From an uncultured Phascolarctobacterium sp. (GTDB lineage Bacteria; Bacillota; Negativicutes; Acidaminococcales; Acidaminococcaceae), in assembly GCA_900552855.1 (NCBI GenBank), contig USBG01000012.1, forward strand, positions 1-21,962: a DNA stretch of 21,962 nt. The letters are read 5' to 3'. How positions within the stretch are numbered: position 1 is the first letter of the stretch; the number at the start of each line of letters is the position of its first letter. The position numbers were made by a program, and so were the translations under genes. The notes under the pieces are model-generated. The model was not told the DNA's origin, did no database searches, and saw nothing but the letters and a program-made list of their open reading frames with translations. Positions 15,229 through 21,962 of this stretch are shown one piece after another.

Positions 15229-16184
15229 AATCCCTGTATGAAGGTCGTTTGGCAGTTGATATTGCCGGCCTGAAAATGCAAACTCCCGTAACCACCGGCT
15301 CTGGTACCTTTGGCTTTGGCTTAGAATTTACAGATTTCCTTGACCTGGAGAAGGTAGGCGCTGTTACCGTTAAAGGTACCAGCCTGCTGCCTGCTGCTGG
15401 CAATAAAGGTCAGCGTGCAGTAGAAACTCCTTCCGGTATGCTGAACTGCATTGGTCTGGAAAATCCTGGCTGTGACTACTTCTTAGAGCATACTCTGCCC
15501 GAGCTGCGTAAATATGACGTTCCTGTTATCGTTAATATTTATGGTCACTCTCCTGAGGAGTATGGTGAAGTAGCTAAAAAGCTGGATGTAGACGGTGTAG
15601 ATGCTGTGGAAATCAATATTTCCTGCCCTAACGTTAAGGAAGGCGGTATCGTTTTTGGTACCTGTCCTGAAGCAGCTGCAGAGGTTGTGCGCAACGTAAA
15701 GGCCAACACCTCTAAAATGGTTATTACTAAGCTGTCTCCTAACGTAACTGACATTGTTTCTATGGCTAAGGCTGTAGAGGCAGCAGGAACTGATGCTATT
15801 TCCATGATTAATACTCTGCTGGGTATTAAGCTGGATATTGAACGTCAGCGTCCTGTTTTGGGCAATGTTACCGGCGGTCTCAGCGGCCCGGCGGTACGTC
15901 CCGTAGCTGTACGCCTTGTTTATCAGGTGGCACAGGCTGTTAATGTTCCCATTATCGGACAAGGCGGTATTATGTGCGCAGAAGATGCAATTGAGTTCAT
16001 GCTGGCAGGTGCAAGTGCAATTGCTGTAGGCACTGCAAACTTCATTCATCCTGACATTGCCGAAACCATTGCTCACGGTATGCTTGAGTATATGGATAGA
16101 CACAATGTTAAGAACATTAATGAGATTGTAGGTTTGGCGCTGCCTAATGGAAAAGATTCCATGCCTCTGTTTAAAAACGCGTGA
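15222..16184 (+). CDS. pyrD: dihydroorotate dehydrogenase B, catalytic subunit
   Basis: An FMN enzyme oxidising dihydroorotate to orotate, working with PyrK. The 320 residues form one TIM barrel with VTVKGTSLLP (Lys51), NCIGLENPG, VNIYGHSPEEY and the class 1 catalytic cysteine in INISCPNVKEGG (Cys135). FMN phosphate-binding glycines follow at GQGGIMCAEDA and VGTANF. The start overlaps the pyrK end by 7 bases, with GAGGTGGGAG as ribosome site. The final codons and stop (AAC GCG TGA) form one arm of a repeat element that begins at 16174. The same ending (N-A-stop) occurs in the sensor kinase gene at 20418 for the same reason. The protein itself looks complete. Confidence 0.96.
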   Translation: MVKSLYEGRLAVDIAGLKMQTPVTTGSGTFGFGLEFTDFLDLEKVGAVTVKGTSLLPAAGNKGQRAVETPSGMLNCIGLENPGCDYFLEHTLPELRKYDVPVIVNIYGHSPEEYGEVAKKLDVDGVDAVEINISCPNVKEGGIVFGTCPEAAAEVVRNVKANTSKMVITKLSPNVTDIVSMAKAVEAAGTDAISMINTLLGIKLDIERQRPVLGNVTGGLSGPAVRPVAVRLVYQVAQAVNVPIIGQGGIMCAEDAIEFMLAGASAIAVGTANFIHPDIAETIAHGMLEYMDRHNVKNINEIVGLALPNGKDSMPLFKNA

Positions 16185-16327
16185 TAAGCACCGTTATACT
16201 TCGTCATAGCTTGTGAACTTGCTTGACGTACAATTAGTACGCCATCGCTGCGTTCACTGCACTATTCCTCGTCTTCCGGCACTTCTGACGCGTTTTAGGT
16301 TTAGCGAAGATAAGCACCGTTATACTT
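16174..16327 (+). repeat. structured dispersed repeat, copy A (between pyrD and pyrF)
   Basis: An element of about 125 bases framed by a 9-bp perfect outer stem (16174-16182 with 16288-16296) that continues imperfectly inward. Inside are a second arm gtgaac (16213-16218)/gttcac (16252-16257) and a hairpin cgtac-aatta-gtacg (16227-16241). The 19-mer beginning gataagcaccg at 16183 is repeated at 16309-16327, 126 bases on. A second copy lies at 20408-20568. The pyrD stop codon is inside the left arm. No ORF is encoded, so if mobile it would depend on an outside enzyme. Confidence 0.85.
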
Positions 16328-16362
16328 AACATTTAAAAATTCATGAAACTAAGATGGACTAT

Positions 16363-16380
16363 AGGCGCTGCAGAGCGCCT
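16363..16380 (+). other. short GC-rich hairpin before pyrF
   Basis: A perfect 7-bp stem, aggcgct (16363-16369) with agcgcct (16374-16380), and a gcag loop. It has no T tail, so it is not a classical terminator. It sits 12 bases ahead of the pyrF ribosome site and could affect mRNA stability or processing. Confidence 0.5.
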
Positions 16381-16404
16381 GTGGTTCGTTTGAGGAGAGC
16401 ATTT

Positions 16405-17124
16405 ATGAAACATGATGATAGATTAATAGTAGCTCTGGATTTCCCTACCTTTGAGCAGGCTAAGGCTTGTGTTTTGGAGCTGGGCGATTCTGTTAGCTAT
16501 TACAAAGTAGGTATGGAGCTGTATTATGCAGTAGGCAGCGAAATTATCCGTTTCCTGAAGGATAATGGCAAGCATGTTTTTCTGGATTTGAAGCTCCAAG
16601 ATATTCCTAATACTGTTGCTCATGCACTGACTGTTCTTAGCGATTTAGGTGCAGACATGATGAATGTGCATGCAGTTGGTGGTAAAAAGATGATGGCTGA
16701 GGCTGTTAAGGCAGTTCGCGAAGCTGCTGAAAAGGCTGGTCGTCCTGCTCCTAAGTTGATTGCAGTAACCATTCTGACCAGCATGGACGACGAGCAATTT
16801 GCTGACCTTAACTACAAAAACACCATTGCTGAGCAGGTTATTGCTCTGGCTAAGCTTGCTAAAGAAGCTGGTATGGATGGCGTTGTCGCTTCTCCTAGAG
16901 AGGCTGCTGGTATCCGTGAAGCATGTGGCGAGGATTTCCTGATTGTTACTCCTGGTGTACGTCCGGCTGGTGCATCCTTAGATGACCAAAGTCGTGTTGC
17001 TACTCCGGCAGGCGCTTTTAAGAATGGCTCTAGCCATATCGTAGTTGGTCGTCCTATTACTAAGGCTGAAGACCGTCAGGCCGCAGCCTTGGCAATTGTT
17101 GAAGAAATCAGCGAAGTACATTGA
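16405..17124 (+). CDS. pyrF: orotidine 5'-phosphate decarboxylase
   Basis: The last step to UMP: decarboxylates OMP. The 239-residue TIM-barrel protein begins MKHDDRLIVALDFPTFEQA. The catalytic motif DLKLQDIPNT (Asp61, Lys63, Asp66) and the phosphate-binding VTPGVRPAGA and HIVVGRPIT loops are all present. ATG 16405 is chosen because GAGGAG at 16392-16397 lies 7 bases ahead and the family N-terminus starts there. A longer open frame from 16354 runs through the hairpin and has no family match. Unlike the upstream genes it is separated from pyrD by 220 bases holding the repeat element. pyrE follows after 49 bases. Confidence 0.96.
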   Translation: MKHDDRLIVALDFPTFEQAKACVLELGDSVSYYKVGMELYYAVGSEIIRFLKDNGKHVFLDLKLQDIPNTVAHALTVLSDLGADMMNVHAVGGKKMMAEAVKAVREAAEKAGRPAPKLIAVTILTSMDDEQFADLNYKNTIAEQVIALAKLAKEAGMDGVVASPREAAGIREACGEDFLIVTPGVRPAGASLDDQSRVATPAGAFKNGSSHIVVGRPITKAEDRQAAALAIVEEISEVH

Positions 17125-17173
17125 TTAGCTGAAAAACATAAAATTTTATTTGATGATTAAGGAGTGTAGGTAA

Positions 17174-17755
17174 ATGGCAGTTTTAGAAGAAAAAGATGTT
17201 ATGAAAATGCTGGAAGAAACCGAAGCAGTTCTTCATGGTCACTTTTTGCTGACTAGCGGTCTGCATAGCCCCATGTATGTTGAAAAATTCAACGTACTGC
17301 AACATCCGAAATATACCGAGCGTCTGTGCCAAGAAATCGCTCGTCGTTATGAAAACGACAATGTTGAGCTGGTTGTTGGTCCTATGACCGGCGGCATCCT
17401 GCTGGCTCATGAGGTTGGTAAGGCTTTAGGCACTCGTGCTATCTTTACCGAGCGTGAGAATGGCAAAATGACTCTGCGTCGTGGCTTCCAAATTCCTGCA
17501 GGTACCCGTGTATTGGTAGTTGAAGATATCGTTACCACCGGTGGCAGCGTTAAAGAGGTTATGGAAGTTGTTAAGGAATGTGGCGGCGAGCTGGTTGGCG
17601 TAGGCCTGCTGGTTGACCGTAGCGGTGGCAAGGTTGACTTCGGCGTTCGCACCGAGGCTTTACTGCACCTGACCGTAGAAACCTACGATCCTGCTACCTG
17701 CCCTCTGTGCGCATCTGGTAAAGAATTTACCAAACGCGGCAGAACCGGTAAATAA
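17174..17755 (+). CDS. pyrE: orotate phosphoribosyltransferase
   Basis: Joins orotate and PRPP to OMP. The 193 residues carry FLLTSGLHSPMYVEKF (orotate side), VVGPMTGGILLAHEVG, FTERENGKMTLRRGF (the flexible catalytic loop) and the PRPP motif VLVVEDIVTTGGS (113-125). The C-terminus has a CPLC pair, as in the Thermus-type branch of PyrE. ATG 17174 follows AAGGAG at 17159-17164. It is the last gene of the operon, directly before a strong terminator. In de novo synthesis PyrE acts before PyrF, so gene order does not follow reaction order. Confidence 0.96.
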   Translation: MAVLEEKDVMKMLEETEAVLHGHFLLTSGLHSPMYVEKFNVLQHPKYTERLCQEIARRYENDNVELVVGPMTGGILLAHEVGKALGTRAIFTERENGKMTLRRGFQIPAGTRVLVVEDIVTTGGSVKEVMEVVKECGGELVGVGLLVDRSGGKVDFGVRTEALLHLTVETYDPATCPLCASGKEFTKRGRTGK

Positions 17756-17774
17756 TTTAAAATTGTGATTTTAG

Positions 17775-17810
17775 CGGCAGCTAGTACATTTGTACTGGCT
17801 GCTGTTTTTT
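17775..17810 (+). terminator. terminator of the pyrimidine operon
   Basis: gcagctagtac (17777-17787) pairs with gtactggctgc (17792-17802) with one G-U, extended by two more pairs, loop attt, then six Ts (17805-17810). The roughly 245 bases from here to the response regulator are AT-rich and non-coding; I see no clear promoter in them. Confidence 0.92.
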
Positions 17811-18055
17811 ATTTTACGAAAATTTAACAGTTTGTTAGGTGGTTTTGGTATATGATATATGTTAGGTATGTTTAAATTTATATAGCTAAAATTATTAGCA
17901 GTATATATTATGATTAAAGCCGTAATATCAAAGGAAAAGTTATTTTGCCGTTAATTTTAGGTAAAAAACAATCTTATTATTTAATCATCATGGCTATTTT
18001 TGATAAAATTTTTTGCTATAAATAATTGCAAAGTTGTTGCTTAGAGGTGTTGAAG

Positions 18056-18751
18056 ATGATTATTTGTGTTGAGGATGAGCAAAATATTTGTGAGCTGGAG
18101 GTTTATACTCTAGAGTCTGTTGGCTTTGAAGCTATGGGCGTTGGCTGTGGCAAGGAGCTGTATACCGAGCTGGAGCGTATGGCGGAGCATGGCAATTTAC
18201 CAGAGCTGATTTTACTTGATATTATGCTTCCTGATGAGGATGGCTTAAGTATTTTACGACAGCTGCGTTCTGATGTGCGTTTTGCTGGCATTCCTATTAT
18301 CATGGCTACAGCAAAGGGTGCAGAATTTGATAAGGTCAAGGGATTAGACGGTGGTGCTGATGATTACATTGTTAAACCCTTTGGTATGTTAGAGCTTGTA
18401 GCTCGAATCAGAGCTGTAATTCGTCGCTGTGGCAAACACGTAGAGACTGATACTAACGATCTTATTACTGTAGGTAATGTAGAGATTGATTCTACAAAGC
18501 ATGTGGTAAAGGTTGATGGAGAAGAGGTTGTGTTAACCTTAAAGGAGTTTGAGCTTTTGAAAAAGCTGGCTTTGCATCCTGGGATTGTCTTTACTAGAGA
18601 TAAGCTGCTCAATGATATTTGGGGCTACGAATTTTATGGCGAAACCCGCACCATTGATGTGCATATCCGAACTCTGCGCCAAAAGCTAGGAGCTGCAGGT
18701 GAGATGGTAGAAACCATTCGTGGTGTAGGCTATCGTTGGACTGGAAAATAA
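18056..18751 (+). CDS. OmpR/PhoB-family response regulator
   Basis: A cytoplasmic DNA-binding regulator of 231 residues. The receiver domain starts MIICVEDEQNI (acidic pocket Glu6-Asp7). It has the phosphoacceptor Asp55 in LILLDIMLPDEDG, the switch Thr85, and Lys107 in DDYIVKPF. The C-terminal winged helix-turn-helix shows LTLKEFELLKKLALHPG, RDKLLNDIWGYEF, TRTIDVHIRTLRQKLG and the closing VRGVGYRW-type end (IRGVGYRWTGK). ATG 18056 is preferred because AGAGGTG at 18043-18049 precedes it; an upstream in-frame TTG at 18026 adds residues foreign to the family. The cognate kinase follows 125 bases later. A phosphate-type (PhoB/PhoR) role is possible from the kinase architecture, but no Pho box or pst genes are here to confirm it. 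Confidence 0.93.
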   Translation: MIICVEDEQNICELEVYTLESVGFEAMGVGCGKELYTELERMAEHGNLPELILLDIMLPDEDGLSILRQLRSDVRFAGIPIIMATAKGAEFDKVKGLDGGADDYIVKPFGMLELVARIRAVIRRCGKHVETDTNDLITVGNVEIDSTKHVVKVDGEEVVLTLKEFELLKKLALHPGIVFTRDKLLNDIWGYEFYGETRTIDVHIRTLRQKLGAAGEMVETIRGVGYRWTGK

Positions 18752-18806
18752 AGTATAAATTATTATAGTATGTTGTTAGGCTACATTAGGGAGTTATTAA
18801 ACATAC

Positions 18807-18842
18807 TAGATATTTCCAAAAGCAGCAGGATTTTAATATCTA
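18807..18842 (+). other. inverted repeat between response regulator and kinase
   Basis: tagatatt (18807-18814) and aatatcta (18835-18842) form an 8-bp inverted repeat around a 20-base loop in the 125-base gap. No T tail follows. It could be an operator for the adjacent regulator or a weak RNA hairpin. Confidence 0.35.
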
Positions 18843-18876
18843 AAAATACTGGTGCATATATGATTAGGTAAAATGT

Positions 18877-20418
18877 ATGAGAAGAAAATTATTTTATAGC
18901 TTATTTTTATTGACGGTGACAGCTGTATCATTAACCATATGCCTATTGCTTTTTATAAGCTATCGTCAGGTTACAAATGAAAATACACGTAGCTTGCGCA
19001 ATATTGCCAGCGTGGTGCAAAATGCTTGCCGTAATCTTGATTATAATAATTTAGAGAAGCTGGATTTAAAGGACCGCCTTACAATTATGGCTCCTGATGG
19101 CACAGTGCTTTATGATAATTATATTGATGTTGGCAAGCTGGATAACCATCTTCAGAGAGAGGAAATACAGCAGGCTCTTAGTAGTGGCGAAGGTATTGCC
19201 TCTAGACGCTCAGATACCTTGAGTAAGGAGGTTATTTATTATGCAGTGTCCTTACCGCAGGGTAATGTTATGCGCTTGGCACGCGCTAATGATACTGTAT
19301 TTCAGCAGTTTAAGGGTATAGTGCACTATTGTGTTATTATTTTTCTCTTTGTTACTGCAAGTGCTTTTTTGGCAGCACGTTATTTAACTAGTAGGGTTAT
19401 CATACCCTATAAGCGTAAAAAGCAAGAGCTTAAGACCATTACCAACAATATGGATGAAGGCTTGGTGGTTCTTGATAATAATCGTGAAATTCTTTCCATA
19501 AATAAAAGTGCAATTCGTTTCTTTAGTGGCAGCAAGGAAGATTATGTTGGCCAAAGCATTGATGCTTTACCCTTTGCTAAAGAGCTTGAACCGCTTCTGC
19601 AGATGCTGACTACCAATGAAAAAGGCGCTTTAACCTTGGATAAGGGCAGCAGCACCTATCAGATTAATGGCAGCTGCACAGGTGAGCAGGGCTTAGTTTT
19701 GCTGATTATGGATGTTACAGAGAAAACTGCCTCTGAAAAGCTGCGCAGAGAGTTTTCGGCTAACGTGTCCCACGAGCTGAAAACACCGCTACAGTCCATT
19801 CTTGGTTATTCTGAAATCATGATTAATGGTATGGTTAAAGAGGCTGATAGGCCACGTTTCTTACAGAAAATCTATGGTGAAGCAAAAAATCTTCTGCAAA
19901 TGATTGATGACATTATCAGACTATCCAGACTTGATGAGCAGCCAGCCGGTGCCATTGTATCCATGGATTTGCTTCCAGTGGTAGAGCGCGCCATTAAGCG
20001 TTTAGAGCCTAAGTCAGAACGTAATAATATTACTCTGACTCTAAAAACTACTTTAGAGTCTGTCCCTATGCAGGGTATTCCTCAATTATTAGAAGAAATT
20101 TTTGCTAATCTTATTGATAATGGTATCAAGTACAATAAACCCAATGGCGGTGTTTCTGTTTTTTTAGAGGCAAAGGGAAAAAATTGGGTAGTACGTGTTC
20201 AGGATACTGGTATTGGCATACCTACAGAAGAAAAGGAACGCATCTTTGAGCGTTTTTATAGAGTCGATAAAAGCCGTAATAAGGGCGTAGAAGGCACTGG
20301 ACTGGGCCTTTCCATCGTTAAACATGGCATAATGCTCCATAAAGGTAAAATTGTTGTTAATAGCAGGCTGGGGGAGGGGACGGAGGTTGTGGTAAAGCTT
20401 CCCAGGGAAAATGCGTGA
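18877..20418 (+). CDS. membrane sensor histidine kinase, PhoR-like
   Basis: A 513-residue kinase, presumably partner of the preceding regulator. In order: transmembrane helix 1 (about 5-27); an extracytoplasmic sensor region (about 28-147) with a Cache-like LTIMAPDGTVLYDN; transmembrane helix 2 (about 148-168). Then a PAS domain (about 185-280, NNMDEGLVVLDNNREILSIN), a HisKA domain with the phosphorylated His299 in NVSHELKTPLQSILGYSE, and a HATPase_c domain. The HATPase_c domain has the N box (ANLIDNGIKYN, Asn411 and Asn415), G1 DTGIGIP (443-449), F box IFERFYRVD and G2 GTGLGLSIV (473-481). This layout is typical of PhoR kinases. The start ATG 18877 has only a weak AGGT site, suggesting low expression. 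The last three codons and stop lie in the left arm of repeat copy B. Confidence 0.93.
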   Translation: MRRKLFYSLFLLTVTAVSLTICLLLFISYRQVTNENTRSLRNIASVVQNACRNLDYNNLEKLDLKDRLTIMAPDGTVLYDNYIDVGKLDNHLQREEIQQALSSGEGIASRRSDTLSKEVIYYAVSLPQGNVMRLARANDTVFQQFKGIVHYCVIIFLFVTASAFLAARYLTSRVIIPYKRKKQELKTITNNMDEGLVVLDNNREILSINKSAIRFFSGSKEDYVGQSIDALPFAKELEPLLQMLTTNEKGALTLDKGSSTYQINGSCTGEQGLVLLIMDVTEKTASEKLRREFSANVSHELKTPLQSILGYSEIMINGMVKEADRPRFLQKIYGEAKNLLQMIDDIIRLSRLDEQPAGAIVSMDLLPVVERAIKRLEPKSERNNITLTLKTTLESVPMQGIPQLLEEIFANLIDNGIKYNKPNGGVSVFLEAKGKNWVVRVQDTGIGIPTEEKERIFERFYRVDKSRNKGVEGTGLGLSIVKHGIMLHKGKIVVNSRLGEGTEVVVKLPRENA

Positions 20419-20568
20419 TAAGCACCGTTATCCATCGTCACACCTCAAAGACTAGCTCAGCGTACGAAAAGTACGCTATCGCGTCGTCTTTTTCGTTGTT
20501 CCTTGTCTTCCGGTACTTCTGACGCATTTTACGTTTTGGTGATAAGCACCGTTATCCATCGTCACACC
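20408..20568 (+). repeat. structured dispersed repeat, copy B (after the kinase gene)
   Basis: Same architecture as copy A. The outer stem is 20408-20416 with 20522-20530. The second arm is aaagac (20447-20452)/gtcttt (20486-20491), and the inner hairpin gcgtac-gaaaa-gtacgc is at 20460-20476. A 30-base segment at 20415-20444 recurs exactly at 20539-20568, 124 bases on. Blocks shared with copy A are gcgtgataagcaccgttat, tcgtca, tcttccgg and acttctgacgc. The kinase stop codon is inside the left arm. Confidence 0.85.
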
Positions 20569-20592
20569 CTTAAACACATACAAATAATTAAG

Positions 20593-20631
20593 TGGATGCT
20601 TTTTGATAAAATCAGAGGCATCCATTTTTTT
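20593..20631 (+). terminator. terminator after the kinase gene and repeat B
   Basis: tggatgc (20593-20599) pairs with gcatcca (20618-20624), with an inner tgat/atca arm, followed by seven Ts (20625-20631). Confidence 0.85.
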
Positions 20632-20719
20632 GTATATTTCTGACAATTTTTATTTGTGTAACTCTTGTAGCATTATAAATATGTAAACAGTGTATTTTAA
20701 TAAAAATATTTACAAAATA

Positions 20720-20747
20720 TTGACTAGATTTTATCTAATGCTATAAT
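20720..20747 (+). promoter_or_regulatory. promoter of the alcohol dehydrogenase gene
   Basis: TTGACT at 20720-20725, a 16-base spacer and a consensus TATAAT at 20742-20747, about 33 bases before the start codon. The upstream 80 bases are very AT-rich and could act as an UP element. Confidence 0.75.
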
Positions 20748-20780
20748 AATGTCAATTTATTTGGAAAGGTGTTGTTTATT

Positions 20781-21866
20781 TTGAGTAATTCATATACTGT
20801 TTATCTGCCTAATTATAGTGTTGGCGCTGATTGCTACAAGGAAATTCCTAATGTTGTTGCTAGATACGGTAAGAAGGCAGTGCTTATTGGTGGCAAAACT
20901 GCTTTAAGCAAGGCTCAGGATGAGATTATGGAAGCAGTACAGGATGCTTTAGAGATTACTGGTGTTATTTGGTATGGTGGCAATGCAACCTATGAAAATG
21001 TTGATATGCTGATGAATACTAAAGCTGTTCAGGATGCTGATATGGTGTTTGCTGTAGGCGGTGGCCGTGCTGTAGATACCTGCAAGACTATGGCTGCTAA
21101 AATGGGAAAGCCTATCTTTGCCTTTCCGACTATTGCCTCTAATTGTGCGGCCTGCACTGCTATCAGCGTAATGTATAAGCAGGATGGTAGCTTGGCTGAC
21201 TATTTTTATCCGCCCCATTGCGCTGAGCATACCTTCATTAATACCCGTATAATTGCTGAAGCTCCTGAAAAGCTGCTTTGGGCAGGTATTGGTGATGCTT
21301 TGTCCAAGGAATATGAGGTGCTGCTTTCCTCTAGAGAAGAGAAGCTGACCCATACTCCGCTTCTGGGCAGATATCTTAGCTGTGCATGTACTTTACCTTT
21401 GTTGGAATATGGTAAACAGGCTTTGGCAGATTGTCATAACAAGGTTTCCTCTGAGGCAATTCAGGAGATTGCTCTTGATATTATTATTAGCACAGGTATT
21501 GTTTCTAATCTGACAGTTAGCGATAAATACTACTATAATTCTTCCCTAGCACACTGCTTCTATAACGCTTACACAGCATTGCCTCAGGCTGAACGTCATC
21601 TCCATGGTGAGGTTGTTTCCTTTGGTGTATTGGTGCTGTTGACCTGCGATGAGCAATTTGAGGAACGTGATAAGCTGGCTAAGTTCAGTAAGGAGCTAGG
21701 CTTGCCTGTAAGTCTTGCGGAAATGGAAATTACAGAGGCAGATTTGGATATTATTCTGGATCGTGCTCCTGCTATTAACGAATGGAAAAAGACACCCTAT
21801 CCCATGACTAGAGAGAAATTCAAAAAAGCAATCTTAGATATGGATGCTTACGGTAAAGCAATGTAA
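20781..21866 (+). CDS. iron-containing alcohol dehydrogenase, glycerol-dehydrogenase-like
   Basis: A 361-residue NAD(P)-dependent dehydrogenase of the group III (GldA-like) superfamily. The N-terminal nucleotide-binding half contains AVGGGRAVDTCK (GGG at 93-95). The helical C-terminal half supplies the metal ligands: Asp172 in GIGDALSKEYE, His258 in SLAHCFYNAY and His275 in ERHLHGEVVSFG. All three are present, so it should bind a catalytic metal. The substrate (glycerol or another short polyol/alcohol) cannot be fixed from sequence. TTG 20781 is chosen because GGAAAGGTG (20763-20771) lies about 10 bases upstream and MSNSYTVYLPNY matches the family start. GTG 20769 or TTG 20772 would lie within or against the ribosome site. 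It is a single-gene unit with its own promoter and terminator. Confidence 0.88.
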   Translation: MSNSYTVYLPNYSVGADCYKEIPNVVARYGKKAVLIGGKTALSKAQDEIMEAVQDALEITGVIWYGGNATYENVDMLMNTKAVQDADMVFAVGGGRAVDTCKTMAAKMGKPIFAFPTIASNCAACTAISVMYKQDGSLADYFYPPHCAEHTFINTRIIAEAPEKLLWAGIGDALSKEYEVLLSSREEKLTHTPLLGRYLSCACTLPLLEYGKQALADCHNKVSSEAIQEIALDIIISTGIVSNLTVSDKYYYNSSLAHCFYNAYTALPQAERHLHGEVVSFGVLVLLTCDEQFEERDKLAKFSKELGLPVSLAEMEITEADLDIILDRAPAINEWKKTPYPMTREKFKKAILDMDAYGKAM

Positions 21867-21891
21867 TAAGCAAGATAATAAACTGTGTAGC

Positions 21892-21923
21892 AAAACCCTG
21901 CAGAATTCGTTCTGTAGGGTTTT
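21892..21923 (+). terminator. terminator after the dehydrogenase gene, UUCG tetraloop
   Basis: A 14-bp stem (21892-21905 with 21910-21923, one G-U pair) closed by a TTCG loop, then a T-rich tail. The flanking A and T tracts allow activity in both directions. The last 39 bases of the window show no gene. Confidence 0.93.
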
Positions 21924-21962
21924 GTTATTTGCAAAATCAAAACATTAGTTTGCAAACTTTTT

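Noticed and set aside
16174..16327. Insertion sequence or tRNA-like gene in the repeat
   Set aside because: No ORF long enough for a transposase, and the nested arms do not give a cloverleaf with tRNA-conserved bases.
16354..16404. Longer N-terminus for pyrF
   Set aside because: The extra codons run through a perfect hairpin, lack a ribosome site and do not resemble OMP decarboxylases; ATG 16405 has GAGGAG 7 bases ahead.
17811..18055. Pho-box-like ttaaca/ttaggt repeats before the response regulator
   Set aside because: Spacing is irregular and the AT-rich sequence gives such hexamers readily; it does not support calling a PhoB/PhoP site.

Overview
The window reads as a chromosomal segment of an anaerobic, low-to-moderate GC Firmicute. 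A Negativicutes-type bacterium (for example a Phascolarctobacterium or Acidaminococcus relative) is my best guess, but no rRNA or other phylogenetic marker is present. Pointers are the PyrR-type RNA attenuator ahead of the pyrimidine genes, the NAD-linked PyrK/PyrD pair (class 1B dihydroorotate dehydrogenase), the ACT/UPF0210 gene pair and strong AGGAGG-type ribosome sites. All genes but one lie on the + strand.

Layout. 1-736: 3' part of galU, closed by a perfect hairpin terminator. 848-2561: an AT-rich two-gene cassette, an AAA_15/ABC-like ATPase followed by a small TOPRIM-like protein. It resembles ATPase-plus-TOPRIM phage-defence pairs (RloAB, AbiL, PARIS), has its own promoter, and shows a probable one-base problem at the start of its second gene. 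2679-4954: ACT-domain protein, UPF0210 protein and endonuclease III, tightly packed. 5296-5940: a fructose-6-phosphate aldolase/transaldolase-like gene. 5941-6267: a non-coding stretch with two terminators and short repeats spaced about 40 bp. 6268-7407: a membrane acyltransferase on the minus strand.

7695-17810 is the de novo UMP operon: promoter, PyrR-binding RNA hairpin, attenuator, then pyrB-pyrC-carA-carB-pyrK-pyrD-pyrF-pyrE and a terminator. It encodes every enzyme from bicarbonate and glutamine to UMP. Neighbouring genes overlap or nearly abut from pyrB to pyrD. The run is interrupted between pyrD and pyrF by a structured repeat element. No pyrR and no pyrI are present here.

18056-20418 is an OmpR-type response regulator and a PhoR-like membrane sensor kinase. 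The kinase gene ends inside a second copy of the same repeat element, followed by a terminator. 20781-21866 is a GldA-like iron-containing alcohol dehydrogenase with its own promoter and a UUCG-loop terminator.

The points most worth attention are the ATPase/TOPRIM cassette with its A5 start anomaly, and the dispersed repeat whose two copies keep their stems by compensatory changes and each supply the stop codon of the gene before them.
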